DNA of 64,000 bases, taken from NCBI RefSeq assembly GCF_002006345.1, contig NZ_LZZM01000234.1:1-64000 (forward strand), read 5' to 3'. A program made the position numbers and the translations under genes. Source of the DNA: Clostridium puniceum (lineage in GTDB: Bacteria; Bacillota; Clostridia; Clostridiales; Clostridiaceae). The notes beneath the pieces are model-generated. The model had not been told where the DNA came from and made no database searches. It worked only from the letters and a program-made list of their open reading frames with translations. Shown piece by piece: positions 1-8,270 of the stretch. Position 1 is the stretch's first letter; the number at the start of each line of letters is the position of its first letter.

Positions 1-3
1 ATC

Positions 4-34
4 TTAATGAACAAAATTTTTTAGAACATATATA
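4..34. repeat. 31-bp direct repeat, copy 1
   Basis: The same 31 bases recur exactly at 17105-17135, in the same orientation. The core reads AACAAAATTTTTTAGAACAT. Flanks of the two copies differ, so this is a short dispersed repeat rather than a large duplication. Function is unknown. Confidence 0.7.
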
Positions 35-231
35 TATACTTTTAATGTAGAAAATTAATTAGAACTTAATAAATTCAATATAATAATGAATTTAAGTTGA
101 ATCCGTTAATAATTAAAACTGTTTTTATTATATATTGTACTAATTTTTATCATCTATAGTCAATAAAATTACATTTCAAAATTTTCTAAACATTGGGTTT
201 ATCTATAATTAGCATAGCGGAGGCGGAGCGT

Positions 232-456
232 GACCTTTGAAATCCACTATAACATTAATTGTGCTGCTGTAGATCAAGCAACTCCAATTAATCCTAAGCT
301 TCCTACTTCCCCTGCACCCATATTGTAAATATTAGGTTTTAATAAAAATATAATAGAAGTCCAAAAGGCATTAAAGGCTCCAAACATCAATGCCCCATTT
401 ATGGGAGCTTCTTTTAAAGTCTTTTCTTCTTTAACTAAACTAAATATGCCCCCTTT
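232..456 (-). pseudogene. Relic of an MFS transporter gene
   Basis: The minus strand from 456 to 274 reads as an open segment with the motif NGALMFGAFNAFWTS followed by a hydrophobic stretch, typical of an internal region of a DHA1-type MFS permease. It then meets a TGA at 274-276, continues in frame (STAAQL) and meets another stop. There is no start codon, ribosome binding site or remaining membrane bundle. It is a decayed fragment. Further degraded coding-like sequence (VDFKGNPGREYALF) lies at about 482-540. The family call rests on recognition of the motif only. Confidence 0.6.
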
Positions 457-697
457 ATAAAACAGTTTTATTATTTTTAACTGTCTACTATAAAGAGAGC
501 ATATTCTCTTCCTGGGTTTCCTTTAAAATCCACCAATATTTATATTATAGTTAGAAATTCACATATCCTTGTTGCTTTCAAATCTTAACCTTTTAATTAT
601 TTCATTAAGATTTTGAATTTTTAATATGATTATGTATTTTATAAGTATTGTTTATTTATTGATTAAAAACTCCTTTTAAAATTAGAAATTTTATTAT

Positions 698-892
698 TTA
701 AAAAAATGGTAATTGAAATTTTACTGCTACAACTACATAAATAGCAAAAATACCTATGAAAATTAAAGATCTAAAAAGATTTTTTAAGATTTTTTCTTTC
801 TTTCCTCCAATAATGCTTGCACAAAACAAAAATAGGTAAACTACTCCTATGACTGCTGCTACGATTGCTACATATTGTAAAATATTAAACAT
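698..892 (-). CDS. Small two-helix membrane protein, unknown function
   Basis: This is a 64-residue hydrophobic protein. I chose the ATG at 892 because GGAGG sits seven bases upstream; an ATG six codons earlier lies inside or before that site. Two membrane segments are visible: about residues 5-25 (rich in I, V, A and F) and about residues 40-58. A short basic loop with the run GGKKEK lies between them, suggesting a cytoplasmic turn. I recognise no family. It stands alone, between a decayed transporter region and a 500-base non-coding stretch. Confidence 0.65.
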   Translation of the reverse strand: MFNILQYVAIVAAVIGVVYLFLFCASIIGGKKEKILKNLFRSLIFIGIFAIYVVVAVKFQLPFF

Positions 893-1392
893 ATAGTTTC
901 CTCCAATCATATAAAAAAATTTATAATTATTTTTTTAATCTATTAATAGTAATAACCAGCTTTTTATTTATTTAGTTTTTATAGCAAATTTATTATTTTC
1001 TACCACTATTAGAACTATCTAAATATAGACTATGTTTAAAATCCAACTATAAGGCATCTACTCATATTGAAATACCTTTAACTTCTGACCTCTATTTTCC
1101 GCTATATAAAAAGTTTTTAATCTATAGCCAATAAAAAGGCTCTAATCAAGTCACTTATTATACATTTAAGCTCTTATAAATACACATTTAGATTTTATTT
1201 TACATTTTTCTATTAATTGATTAGTTTCGATTATATCATGGTGTTTAATAGTATTCAATATAATTCCAAAATTTATTTATACAACCTTCTTAATTAAATA
1301 ATTCGTTTTTAATAATTAATTATTTAAAATTTCATTAAATAAACTATATTAGTTGAAGTAATAACTATAATATATGTAGTATAAATTTCTTA
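893..1392. other. Non-coding AT-rich interval
   Basis: About 500 bases separate the small membrane protein gene from the 3' end of the diguanylate cyclase gene. I see no open frame with a ribosome binding site and no clear intrinsic terminator. Confidence 0.6.
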
Positions 1393-2559
1393 TTATGCAT
1401 CAAGTTTCTTACTATATATAGTGAATTGATTTTTACCATTTTCTTTAGAATTATATAATGCTATATCCGATTTTTTAATCAAGGTTTCTATAGTATTGCC
1501 ATGCTTTGGGTAAAAAGCAATTCCAACACTTGCAGAGACCGTTATTTCAATATTATTACCAACATATGTGGCATTAAGATTATTGCATAAAACATTTATT
1601 TTTTCTTTAATTAGTGACAGTGAAAGACTAGGATTAAATATACAAAATTCATCTCCACCAAATCTTGAAATAATGGAATCAGCACCATTAAAAACATCAC
1701 TGATTTTATTAGCAGTATCTTTTAAAACTTCATCTCCTACCATATGTCCTAAATTATCATTTATTGCTTTAAAATTATCCAAATCTATAAAAACTAATGT
1801 ACAAGTATCCTCTTTATTTTCTCTGATATAATCTTTAACTTTATCATAAAATGTTGATTTATTATATATTTGAGTCAATTGATCATACTCTGATTTTAAT
1901 TTTAAAAGTGAATGTTCTCTAACAATATAATCGATATCTGTAATCTTTCCAATTACCCTTACAATCTTATCATCTCTTTGTATGTAATTTAGTTTTAGTT
2001 CACACCATAAATATTCTCCATTTTTTTTCATTAATCTAATTTGTTTTATAATGGATTGTTTATTTAAAGCTTTCATATCATCAACAATTTTATTTATCAG
2101 CACTTCATCTTCAGGATGTATTTTTAACTCCTTTAAGAAATTTTTATTATAATTCTGAATATTTAAAGTCCAACCAAACTTCTCTTCAAATTTAGAGGAA
2201 CTTAAGATTTTTTTCTCTGTTAAATCAAAGTCAAAAATAATATCATTCAATTGCTCCACAACAATATAATAACGCTCACGTTCCAAATCTAGTTCTTTTA
2301 AATATTTACCCTGTTCTTTAGCTTTTACAATAAAGCAATAAAAAGCATCCAACAATGAAATGGAAATAAACCCTACAATAATTAGCAATATTATTCTATA
2401 ATTTGTATAAATATCATAGACAAAATTTAAGAAAGTATCTAAAGGAGATAATTCATTTGTATTAATTGTAACTTCTGCAAAAGCATTAATATTAAAGATA
2501 AAATTAAATATTATAGTTAAAATTAATAAATTAAACATCCTTTTCATCCTTTTGTTCAT
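1393..2559 (-). CDS. Membrane-anchored PAS-GGDEF diguanylate cyclase
   Basis: This predicted 388-residue enzyme makes cyclic di-GMP from two GTP. An N-terminal hydrophobic segment (about 8-28, ending NAFA, possibly a signal peptide or anchor) is followed by a short external loop and a second membrane segment (about 55-78). A PAS domain with PAC motif (about 95-212) and a GGDEF domain (about 225-388) follow. The active-site signature GGDEF is intact at 301-305 and the metal-binding FIDLDNFK is present at about 257-264. The RxxD product-inhibition site expected five residues before GGDEF is absent (GADS there). The ATG at 2559 is preferred over an upstream GTG because GGGGAG lies eight bases before it. 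The PAS domain implies control by a small ligand or redox signal, which I cannot identify. Confidence 0.9.
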   Translation of the reverse strand: MNKRMKRMFNLLILTIIFNFIFNINAFAEVTINTNELSPLDTFLNFVYDIYTNYRIILLIIVGFISISLLDAFYCFIVKAKEQGKYLKELDLERERYYIVVEQLNDIIFDFDLTEKKILSSSKFEEKFGWTLNIQNYNKNFLKELKIHPEDEVLINKIVDDMKALNKQSIIKQIRLMKKNGEYLWCELKLNYIQRDDKIVRVIGKITDIDYIVREHSLLKLKSEYDQLTQIYNKSTFYDKVKDYIRENKEDTCTLVFIDLDNFKAINDNLGHMVGDEVLKDTANKISDVFNGADSIISRFGGDEFCIFNPSLSLSLIKEKINVLCNNLNATYVGNNIEITVSASVGIAFYPKHGNTIETLIKKSDIALYNSKENGKNQFTIYSKKLDA

Positions 2560-2768
2560 ACTCCTCACTCCCCATTATTATTTGAGTATTATTATCAATT
2601 ACCACATTATAATACATATTACATAACATTGTCATAAAAATCAATAATATGATGTTAAAATCCTTTCAAGATTTTAAATAATTCTATTGTTGAAATATGT
2701 TAATTTAATTAAAACTTATATATAATAATACTTACATTACATATTAAAAAAGTTAAAAGGAGATTAAC

Positions 2769-3248
2769 ATGAATAATATACTTAACAACACATATCATCA
2801 AAAACTTAATATTGGTATAAATAATAATCAAAATGCTTATAAAATAAACTCAAATACATCTTTATCTAATAATACTACTGATCAGACTAATTCTACTGAT
2901 AATATAGAATTAAATGAAAGAGATGAAAATATTGTCAATACAAAAAAAGCTTATGATGCTTTTAAAGATTCCTGTTCTGATTTTGGTTATGTTCAAGCTC
3001 TTAATGGAAACTGTGCTGATATGAGTTTATATTATAATACTGCTCTTTCTATAATGGAATATGAAGGTATACCAACATCTTCTTTTATTCCTGATTCTCA
3101 AAATCCTACTAGTTATTTATCTTTTATAGATAAAGTAAAAGATTTTGCTAAAGATTTAAATACAACTAAGCCAGGTTTTTTACCTGATAGTTTTGTTGAC
3201 TTTTGTGATTCTTATAAAGAGAAACTTAAACAATATGGTTGCAACTAA
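2769..3248 (+). CDS. Hypothetical protein, N/S-rich N-terminus
   Basis: This is a 159-residue soluble protein with a good AAAGGAG site seven bases before the ATG. The first 55 residues are low complexity, dominated by Asn, Ser and Thr. From about residue 58 on the sequence looks folded, with acidic helices and three to four cysteines (CSDFGY, GNCADM, DFCDSY and the C-terminal GCN). There is no signal peptide or membrane segment. I recognise no family. It is monocistronic: the gene upstream diverges and a strong terminator follows. The disordered-then-globular layout could suit a surface or spore-associated protein, but that is only a guess. Confidence 0.7.
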   Translation: MNNILNNTYHQKLNIGINNNQNAYKINSNTSLSNNTTDQTNSTDNIELNERDENIVNTKKAYDAFKDSCSDFGYVQALNGNCADMSLYYNTALSIMEYEGIPTSSFIPDSQNPTSYLSFIDKVKDFAKDLNTTKPGFLPDSFVDFCDSYKEKLKQYGCN

Positions 3249-3313
3249 AAGTAAGTGTCGCAAAATGATTAAATTTTAATCTGGAGCGATACTCTTTTTC
3301 ATTTTAAATCAAT

Positions 3314-3366
3314 AAATCTCCAAACAATTGAAATATTATAGCAATTATTTGGAGATTTCTTAATTT
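3314..3366 (+). terminator. Intrinsic terminator
   Basis: AAATCTCCAAACAATTG at 3314-3330 pairs with CAATTATTTGGAGATTT at 3342-3358, a 17-bp stem with one mismatch. A T-rich tract follows. It ends the 2769-3248 transcript. Confidence 0.8.
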
Positions 3367-3394
3367 TTAACACGCACAAATAAGATTACTTGTT

Positions 3395-3482
3395 TTATTC
3401 TATAATTAGTTCTATTGATTTTAATTCCTGAAGCTGATTTTCAGTTATTTTATTTTGAATTCTTGAATGTAATTTGTTAATC
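3395..3482 (-). pseudogene. Possible frameshifted C-terminal tail of the FUSC gene
   Basis: Immediately downstream of the FUSC stop codon, the minus strand in the shifted frame stays open for about 28 codons. It reads as a basic, helical peptide (KINKLHSRIQNK, then ITENQLQELKS) ending in TAA at 3395-3397. Its composition matches the helical C-terminus of the upstream protein. This could be a lost tail after a one-base indel, or chance. Low certainty. Confidence 0.3.
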
Positions 3483-5390
3483 TTATAACTTCCCTTGAAA
3501 TATTTTACTTTTGATGCTTAATGCTTCTTGAAGCCTATTAATCTCTTCACAAAGCTCAGATATTTCATTTATGATAGAAATTTTTCTAAGCTGTATTGAA
3601 TTTTTTTGTTCAATATTATTTGCTATTGTCTCATAAATAAGTATAAATTGCGACAATTCTTCATCAGACAATTTTAAATGTTCTTTTTCTGTACAATATT
3701 GAGCAAGTAAGTAACTAATATGTTCTAATGAGTAAAATGCTGGCCAAAGCATTTCAAGCATCTCTTCATTATTAGGAATCTCCCCCAATGCTGTATTATA
3801 AGCCATTTTAAAGTTCATAAAATCTATTTCCAGCTTTTCTTTTATAATACTTGTATTCTTATCATTATTGTTAGCTGCCAAAAAAACTAAGACTCTAGCA
3901 TGGCTGCGTAATAATTTAGCCATTAAATCTGGTAATCTGCTAGATGCTGATTTACGCCCAATAATATAAGTTCCAATTAATCCAATTACAGACCCAACAA
4001 CTATATCTGTAATACGAGCTGTTGCAAAATATCCTACATTATGAATTTGAGTAGAATTTTCTGCTATAAGTATTGAATTTGGTGTGATGAATATTGCTGC
4101 TAGTGCATAATTCCTAGAAATAGCAAGTTCTATTAAACCTGTTAAAAGCATATTAACTACAACTACCATAAAACCTTCTGGATTAAAGCTTAAAATAATA
4201 ATAGCCAATACTATACCAATCAGTGTTCCAACTGAACGTTGAATTGCTCTATGAAAAGTTGCCATAATAGTTGAGCCACACATAACTGCGGCACACGACA
4301 AAGTAATCCAATACGGTCTTGTAAAAGAAAATTCAAAGGCTACTATTGCTGATATTGAAAGCACTACTCCATATCTAATAGAATTAACAAACACTATAGA
4401 GTCCTTATTAAAAGATTTAATAAATATTGTTCTTAATGATGGTTTAGAAATTTTGATGCTATGACCAATGTACTTTAGCGGTATATTCATTATAGCTTCA
4501 ATATCATATATTATCTCTAAAAGTTTATGGTAATCTTCCTCTAACTCTTTATCTGTTTTCTTTATTTCTAAGGTTTCTTCATCCCTTAAGTTAATTCCAG
4601 CCCCTAATTTTCTTATCATATCAATGATTTCTTTAGGCACTTTATTTTTACTATTAGATTGAAGCTCGAGCATTTCTAAGAACATTTTATTAGCATGCTG
4701 ATTCAAAAGAACTAATCTATTAAACAAAAATGAAACTTTCCATGGAATATATCCTATTGCAAGAATTTCTTCTGATTCCTTTAATGCATTAACAGTTCGA
4801 TTTCTAATATTGCTTACGTCTTCCCTGCCAATAACTTCAGCAAATTCTGCCAAGGCCGAATATAATCCTTTAATTTTTTTTAATTCAGGACCATGAGGAT
4901 TAAAAAAATATCCTACCATGCTAACTATCCATGAAAACATACTACTTGCAAATACAACACCAATAAAAATAGGTATTTCTGCTTGCTTAAGGTTAATTCC
5001 TGTTGTCATCGTAAAACTTAATACAAAAAATACTGCTGCTGGTCCAGGTATCTTAAATATACCAAATACAAAAGTTGCACTTGTTCCTATCAAACCTACA
5101 ATTAATATTATAAGTAATGGGTAAGGTGCTACTAAGGTTCCTAATCCAACTGAAAGTGTAATACCAATGGCAATAAAAAATATCTTTTTTGCACGCTCCG
5201 CATATGGCTCATTAAACACATATAAATAAGTAAATCCACCTATTGCACCTAGCAATCCAAAACGTACTTGATTTAATAAAAGTCCAATCAATACTGGAAA
5301 GCCTCCACATATTGCTGCACTTATTGCTTTTTCCCATGGAAAAGGATTTTTATTTAATTTAAATGCTTGTTTTATTATACTTATATACAT
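3483..5390 (-). CDS. FUSC-family membrane transporter (aromatic acid/fusaric acid exporter type)
   Basis: This 635-residue integral membrane protein has two blocks of hydrophobic helices, about 25-170 and about 345-480. Each is followed by a long soluble helical region, the duplicated layout of FUSC/YccS-type proteins. Members are thought to export aromatic acids or similar toxic compounds, probably energised by the membrane gradient; the substrate here is unknown. A purine-rich AGAAGAAA stretch precedes the ATG. It lies 28 bases downstream of a MarR regulator on the same strand, so the two are almost certainly co-transcribed and derepressed together. A divergent YhgE/Pip gene adds to the impression of an envelope-stress or efflux locus. 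The C-terminus may be shortened by a frameshift. Confidence 0.8.
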   Translation of the reverse strand: MYISIIKQAFKLNKNPFPWEKAISAAICGGFPVLIGLLLNQVRFGLLGAIGGFTYLYVFNEPYAERAKKIFFIAIGITLSVGLGTLVAPYPLLIILIVGLIGTSATFVFGIFKIPGPAAVFFVLSFTMTTGINLKQAEIPIFIGVVFASSMFSWIVSMVGYFFNPHGPELKKIKGLYSALAEFAEVIGREDVSNIRNRTVNALKESEEILAIGYIPWKVSFLFNRLVLLNQHANKMFLEMLELQSNSKNKVPKEIIDMIRKLGAGINLRDEETLEIKKTDKELEEDYHKLLEIIYDIEAIMNIPLKYIGHSIKISKPSLRTIFIKSFNKDSIVFVNSIRYGVVLSISAIVAFEFSFTRPYWITLSCAAVMCGSTIMATFHRAIQRSVGTLIGIVLAIIILSFNPEGFMVVVVNMLLTGLIELAISRNYALAAIFITPNSILIAENSTQIHNVGYFATARITDIVVGSVIGLIGTYIIGRKSASSRLPDLMAKLLRSHARVLVFLAANNNDKNTSIIKEKLEIDFMNFKMAYNTALGEIPNNEEMLEMLWPAFYSLEHISYLLAQYCTEKEHLKLSDEELSQFILIYETIANNIEQKNSIQLRKISIINEISELCEEINRLQEALSIKSKIFQGKL

Positions 5391-5418
5391 ATTATTTCTT
5401 CTTTCTTCTTTTGTATTT

Positions 5419-5826
5419 TTAATTTAAGTTCATCATCATTTTTTCTACTATCTTATTGAAGATTTCTAGTTCTTCCTCACTAACGTTATTTATAGCTTCT
5501 AATTCTACACCTATCGCAGCTTCATACCACTTAGGATACATTTCATAAGATTTTTTAGTTAATTCTATATTCCTTTCTCTTTTGTCCTTGCCTTCCGTCC
5601 TAATTACTAGTCCCATTTCTTCCATCCTAGCTAAGGTCCTAGTTATAGTTGGTGCCTCTACACCAAGATATTTACATAATTCAATTTGTGTACATTGCTT
5701 TTTCTTATGTAAGTATACTATAATTCCCCATTGGGATGAGTATAGCCCAAGAGGAGAAATTTTCTCATTTAACTTTTTTGTAAAACTTCTTGCTAATTGA
5801 TTTACATTATGACCATATAGGATCAT
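5419..5826 (-). CDS. MarR-family transcriptional regulator
   Basis: This 135-residue winged-helix repressor has a recognition region at about 52-75 (QIELCKYLGVEAPTITRTL) followed by the wing (RTEGKDKRERNIELT). N- and C-terminal helices supply the dimer interface. GGAGG stands eight bases before the ATG. It is the first gene of a two-gene unit with the FUSC transporter and diverges from the YhgE/Pip gene at 6091. Two perfect 12-bp palindromes lie just upstream (5845-5871) and are the natural operators. MarR proteins usually release DNA when they bind a phenolic or other amphipathic ligand; which one is unknown here. Confidence 0.88.
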   Translation of the reverse strand: MILYGHNVNQLARSFTKKLNEKISPLGLYSSQWGIIVYLHKKKQCTQIELCKYLGVEAPTITRTLARMEEMGLVIRTEGKDKRERNIELTKKSYEMYPKWYEAAIGVELEAINNVSEEELEIFNKIVEKMMMNLN

Positions 5827-5844
5827 TTTCCTACCTCCAAATAT

Positions 5845-5871
5845 TTACCTAGGTAATAATTACTTAAGTAA
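5845..5871. promoter_or_regulatory. Tandem palindromic operators of the MarR/FUSC unit
   Basis: TTACCTAGGTAA (5845-5856) and TTACTTAAGTAA (5860-5871) are both perfect palindromes, with centres 15 bases apart, 19-45 bases upstream of the marR start. Two copies at such spacing fit cooperative MarR dimer binding and autoregulation. They lie in the shared intergenic region, so the divergent YhgE/Pip gene could also respond. Confidence 0.65.
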
Positions 5872-6090
5872 GTATATCATTTTAATTATTAATAATCAAA
5901 TAAAAATTAATTGAATATAATTTATGGCTAGCTCTCATAAAATCTTACTTAGATTCTACCTTGCATATTACTTGATATTTGTTTAACAAATTTATATACT
6001 GTTCAAGCTATCTTTTCGAATATTATAGAAACTCTAGTGAAACAATAGTTATAGAAGATTTAGATATTCTACAAATTTGGAGGACAAGTA

Positions 6091-8109
6091 ATGGAAAAGA
6101 TTTGGCATATTTATAAAAACGACTTAAAGAGTGTATTTAAAGTTCCTACTTTAGCCTTGTTAGTACTTGCAATAATGTTGCTGCCATCAACTTATGCTTG
6201 GATAAATATTGAAGCTATATGGGATCCTTATAGCAATACTTCAATGATTCCAGTTGCTGTCACAAATGAAGATGAAGGCGCTGATATACAAGGAAAGACT
6301 GTTAATATTGGAGCTGAAACTATCCAAGGTCTTAAAAAAAATCCTAAGCTTGGTTGGGATTTTGTTAGTTATGCTGAGGCTGAACGAGGCGTTGAATACG
6401 GAGATTATTATGCTTATATTTACATACCAAAAGATTTTTCAAAAAAACTCACTAGTATTTTAAATGCAAATCCTCAAAAACCTGATATTGAATTTGCTGT
6501 CAATGAAAAAATCAATGCTGTTACGCCTAAGATCGCCACTTCAGGTGCTTCTGGTTTAATTGCTCAAATTCGTCAAAGCTTCACCGAAACAGTCAGTAAT
6601 TCTATTCTCTCCGAATTTAATGCTGCTGGTGTAGAGCTTCAACAAGAACTCCCTACTATTCAAACCATTGAAAATCGAATTTTAGAATTAGAAAATAACC
6701 TGCCAGTAATTGAAGAACTAGGCGAAAAATCCATTGAACTTCAAGCTAAACTTCCAGAAATTAAACAAAAGTCTCAAAAAATCATTGAGCTAAAAGAAAG
6801 AATACCTGATTTAGAAAAAGTTGCAAATAGTATCCTAACTGTGGAGTCAAAACTGCCACTTGTAGAAAAAGCTGGTGATAAAATTTTAGAATTACAAGGA
6901 AAAGTTGCAGATATACAGCATGCTGAAGAAATTATTGTTGAAGTAGAAAATAACTTATCTTCAATAGAAGGAAATATTAAAGATACTATTGACAATACAA
7001 AAGCTACAGCTGATGCTCAAACAGAGGTCTCAGCTAATGATCAACAATTGACTAATTTCCAAGAAGAACTTATAAATATTCATAATAATATAAAAACGTC
7101 TCGAGTTAATCTTAAGCAAAAAATTGATGAAATGATTAAAGAAATAAATAATTCAGCAAACTTTGTAAAAAATAACTTGCCTACTGTTGAAGAAAATATT
7201 CATAAAGCGGCAGATTTTGTGCGAAATGATTTTTCTAATGTTGAAGCTGATATTATAAGAGCTTCTGACCTAGTTCAAAATAAATTTCCTGTATTTGAAG
7301 AAGCAGTTAATAAATTGGCTGATTTAGCTCAAAATGATTTATCTGATTTCGAAGCTAAAGTGAGAAAAGCCGCTGATAAAATCCGAAAATTTCAAAACAA
7401 TGTAGACTTAAATGATATAATTGATTTCCTTAAAATTGATCCGTCAAAGGGAAGCAGCTTTTTAGCAGATCCTATTTTATTAAATACCAAACGAATTTTC
7501 CCTATTCCTAATTATGGCTCTGCCATGGCAGCACTCTATACCATGTTAGCATTATGGGTAGGAGGTACAATTTTAAATTCAGCCTTGCCTGTAGATGTAA
7601 AGAATCCTGATAATATATATAAAAGCTATCACATTTATTTTGGCAGGCTTTTGACCTTCCTTTCTGTAGGAATTTTTCAATCACTTATTATGGCACTTGG
7701 AAATATATTTTTACTCCATGTGTATATAGTAAATAAATTTTGGTTTGTGCTGCTTAGTATTTTTATTGGCATAGTGTTTGTCACAATAACATATACTTTG
7801 CGTTCAGTGTTTGGCAATATAGGAAATGGAATATCAATGATTCTCCTAGTTTTGCAGATGTCTAGCTCTGGAGCAACCTTTCCAGTTAGTATGACATCAC
7901 ATTTTTTTCAAGCTATTAGTCCTTTTATGCCATTCACTCATGCTGTGAGTATATTGAGAGAAACCATTGGCGGTATGATTGCAGAAATTGTCATAAAAAA
8001 TGTCTTAACGCTTGCTGTCTATATGCTTATTTCCTTTTGTATTGCACTATTGTTAAAACGCTCTCTAAGTAAAGATATATCATTAAACAGCCAAGATAAT
8101 AATGCATGA
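6091..8109 (+). CDS. YhgE/Pip-family membrane protein
   Basis: This 672-residue protein is related to phage infection protein (Pip) and B. subtilis YhgE. One N-terminal membrane helix (about 18-40) anchors a long extracytoplasmic region. A C-terminal bundle of about five helices (about 478-660) resembles ABC-2-type permeases. The external region is made of roughly 22-residue helical repeats: one series at about 190-290 (units with ILELE/IELQAKLP) and a second at about 350-440 (units such as ADFVRNDF and ADLAQNDL). GGAGG lies nine bases before the ATG. It diverges from the MarR/FUSC unit and probably shares its control region. Some relatives act as phage receptors or in protein secretion; the role here is not known. 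Confidence 0.82.
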   Translation: MEKIWHIYKNDLKSVFKVPTLALLVLAIMLLPSTYAWINIEAIWDPYSNTSMIPVAVTNEDEGADIQGKTVNIGAETIQGLKKNPKLGWDFVSYAEAERGVEYGDYYAYIYIPKDFSKKLTSILNANPQKPDIEFAVNEKINAVTPKIATSGASGLIAQIRQSFTETVSNSILSEFNAAGVELQQELPTIQTIENRILELENNLPVIEELGEKSIELQAKLPEIKQKSQKIIELKERIPDLEKVANSILTVESKLPLVEKAGDKILELQGKVADIQHAEEIIVEVENNLSSIEGNIKDTIDNTKATADAQTEVSANDQQLTNFQEELINIHNNIKTSRVNLKQKIDEMIKEINNSANFVKNNLPTVEENIHKAADFVRNDFSNVEADIIRASDLVQNKFPVFEEAVNKLADLAQNDLSDFEAKVRKAADKIRKFQNNVDLNDIIDFLKIDPSKGSSFLADPILLNTKRIFPIPNYGSAMAALYTMLALWVGGTILNSALPVDVKNPDNIYKSYHIYFGRLLTFLSVGIFQSLIMALGNIFLLHVYIVNKFWFVLLSIFIGIVFVTITYTLRSVFGNIGNGISMILLVLQMSSSGATFPVSMTSHFFQAISPFMPFTHAVSILRETIGGMIAEIVIKNVLTLAVYMLISFCIALLLKRSLSKDISLNSQDNNA

Positions 8110-8212
8110 ATCTCCTCCATTACCGAAGGCGCAGTTAAATATGCTTTTAATACTGTCGTTCCTTCGGTTTTACTAAAGTTGGTTAGATTGAAGGATTGAA
8201 AATAAAACATAA

Positions 8213-8249
8213 AAAAACTATCTCAAAATAAATTAGAGATAGTTTTTAT
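8213..8249. terminator. Bidirectional intrinsic terminator
   Basis: AAAACTATCTC at 8214-8224 pairs with GAGATAGTTTT at 8236-8246 around an 11-base loop, with T tracts on both strands. It lies between the convergent YhgE/Pip and hcp genes and serves both. Confidence 0.85.
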
Positions 8250-8270
8250 TTAAATTCTCATTACCTGTAA

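Noticed and set aside
1568..1831. Plus-strand frame opposite the GGDEF gene
   Set aside because: Antisense shadow of a clear domain-bearing gene, without a ribosome binding site.
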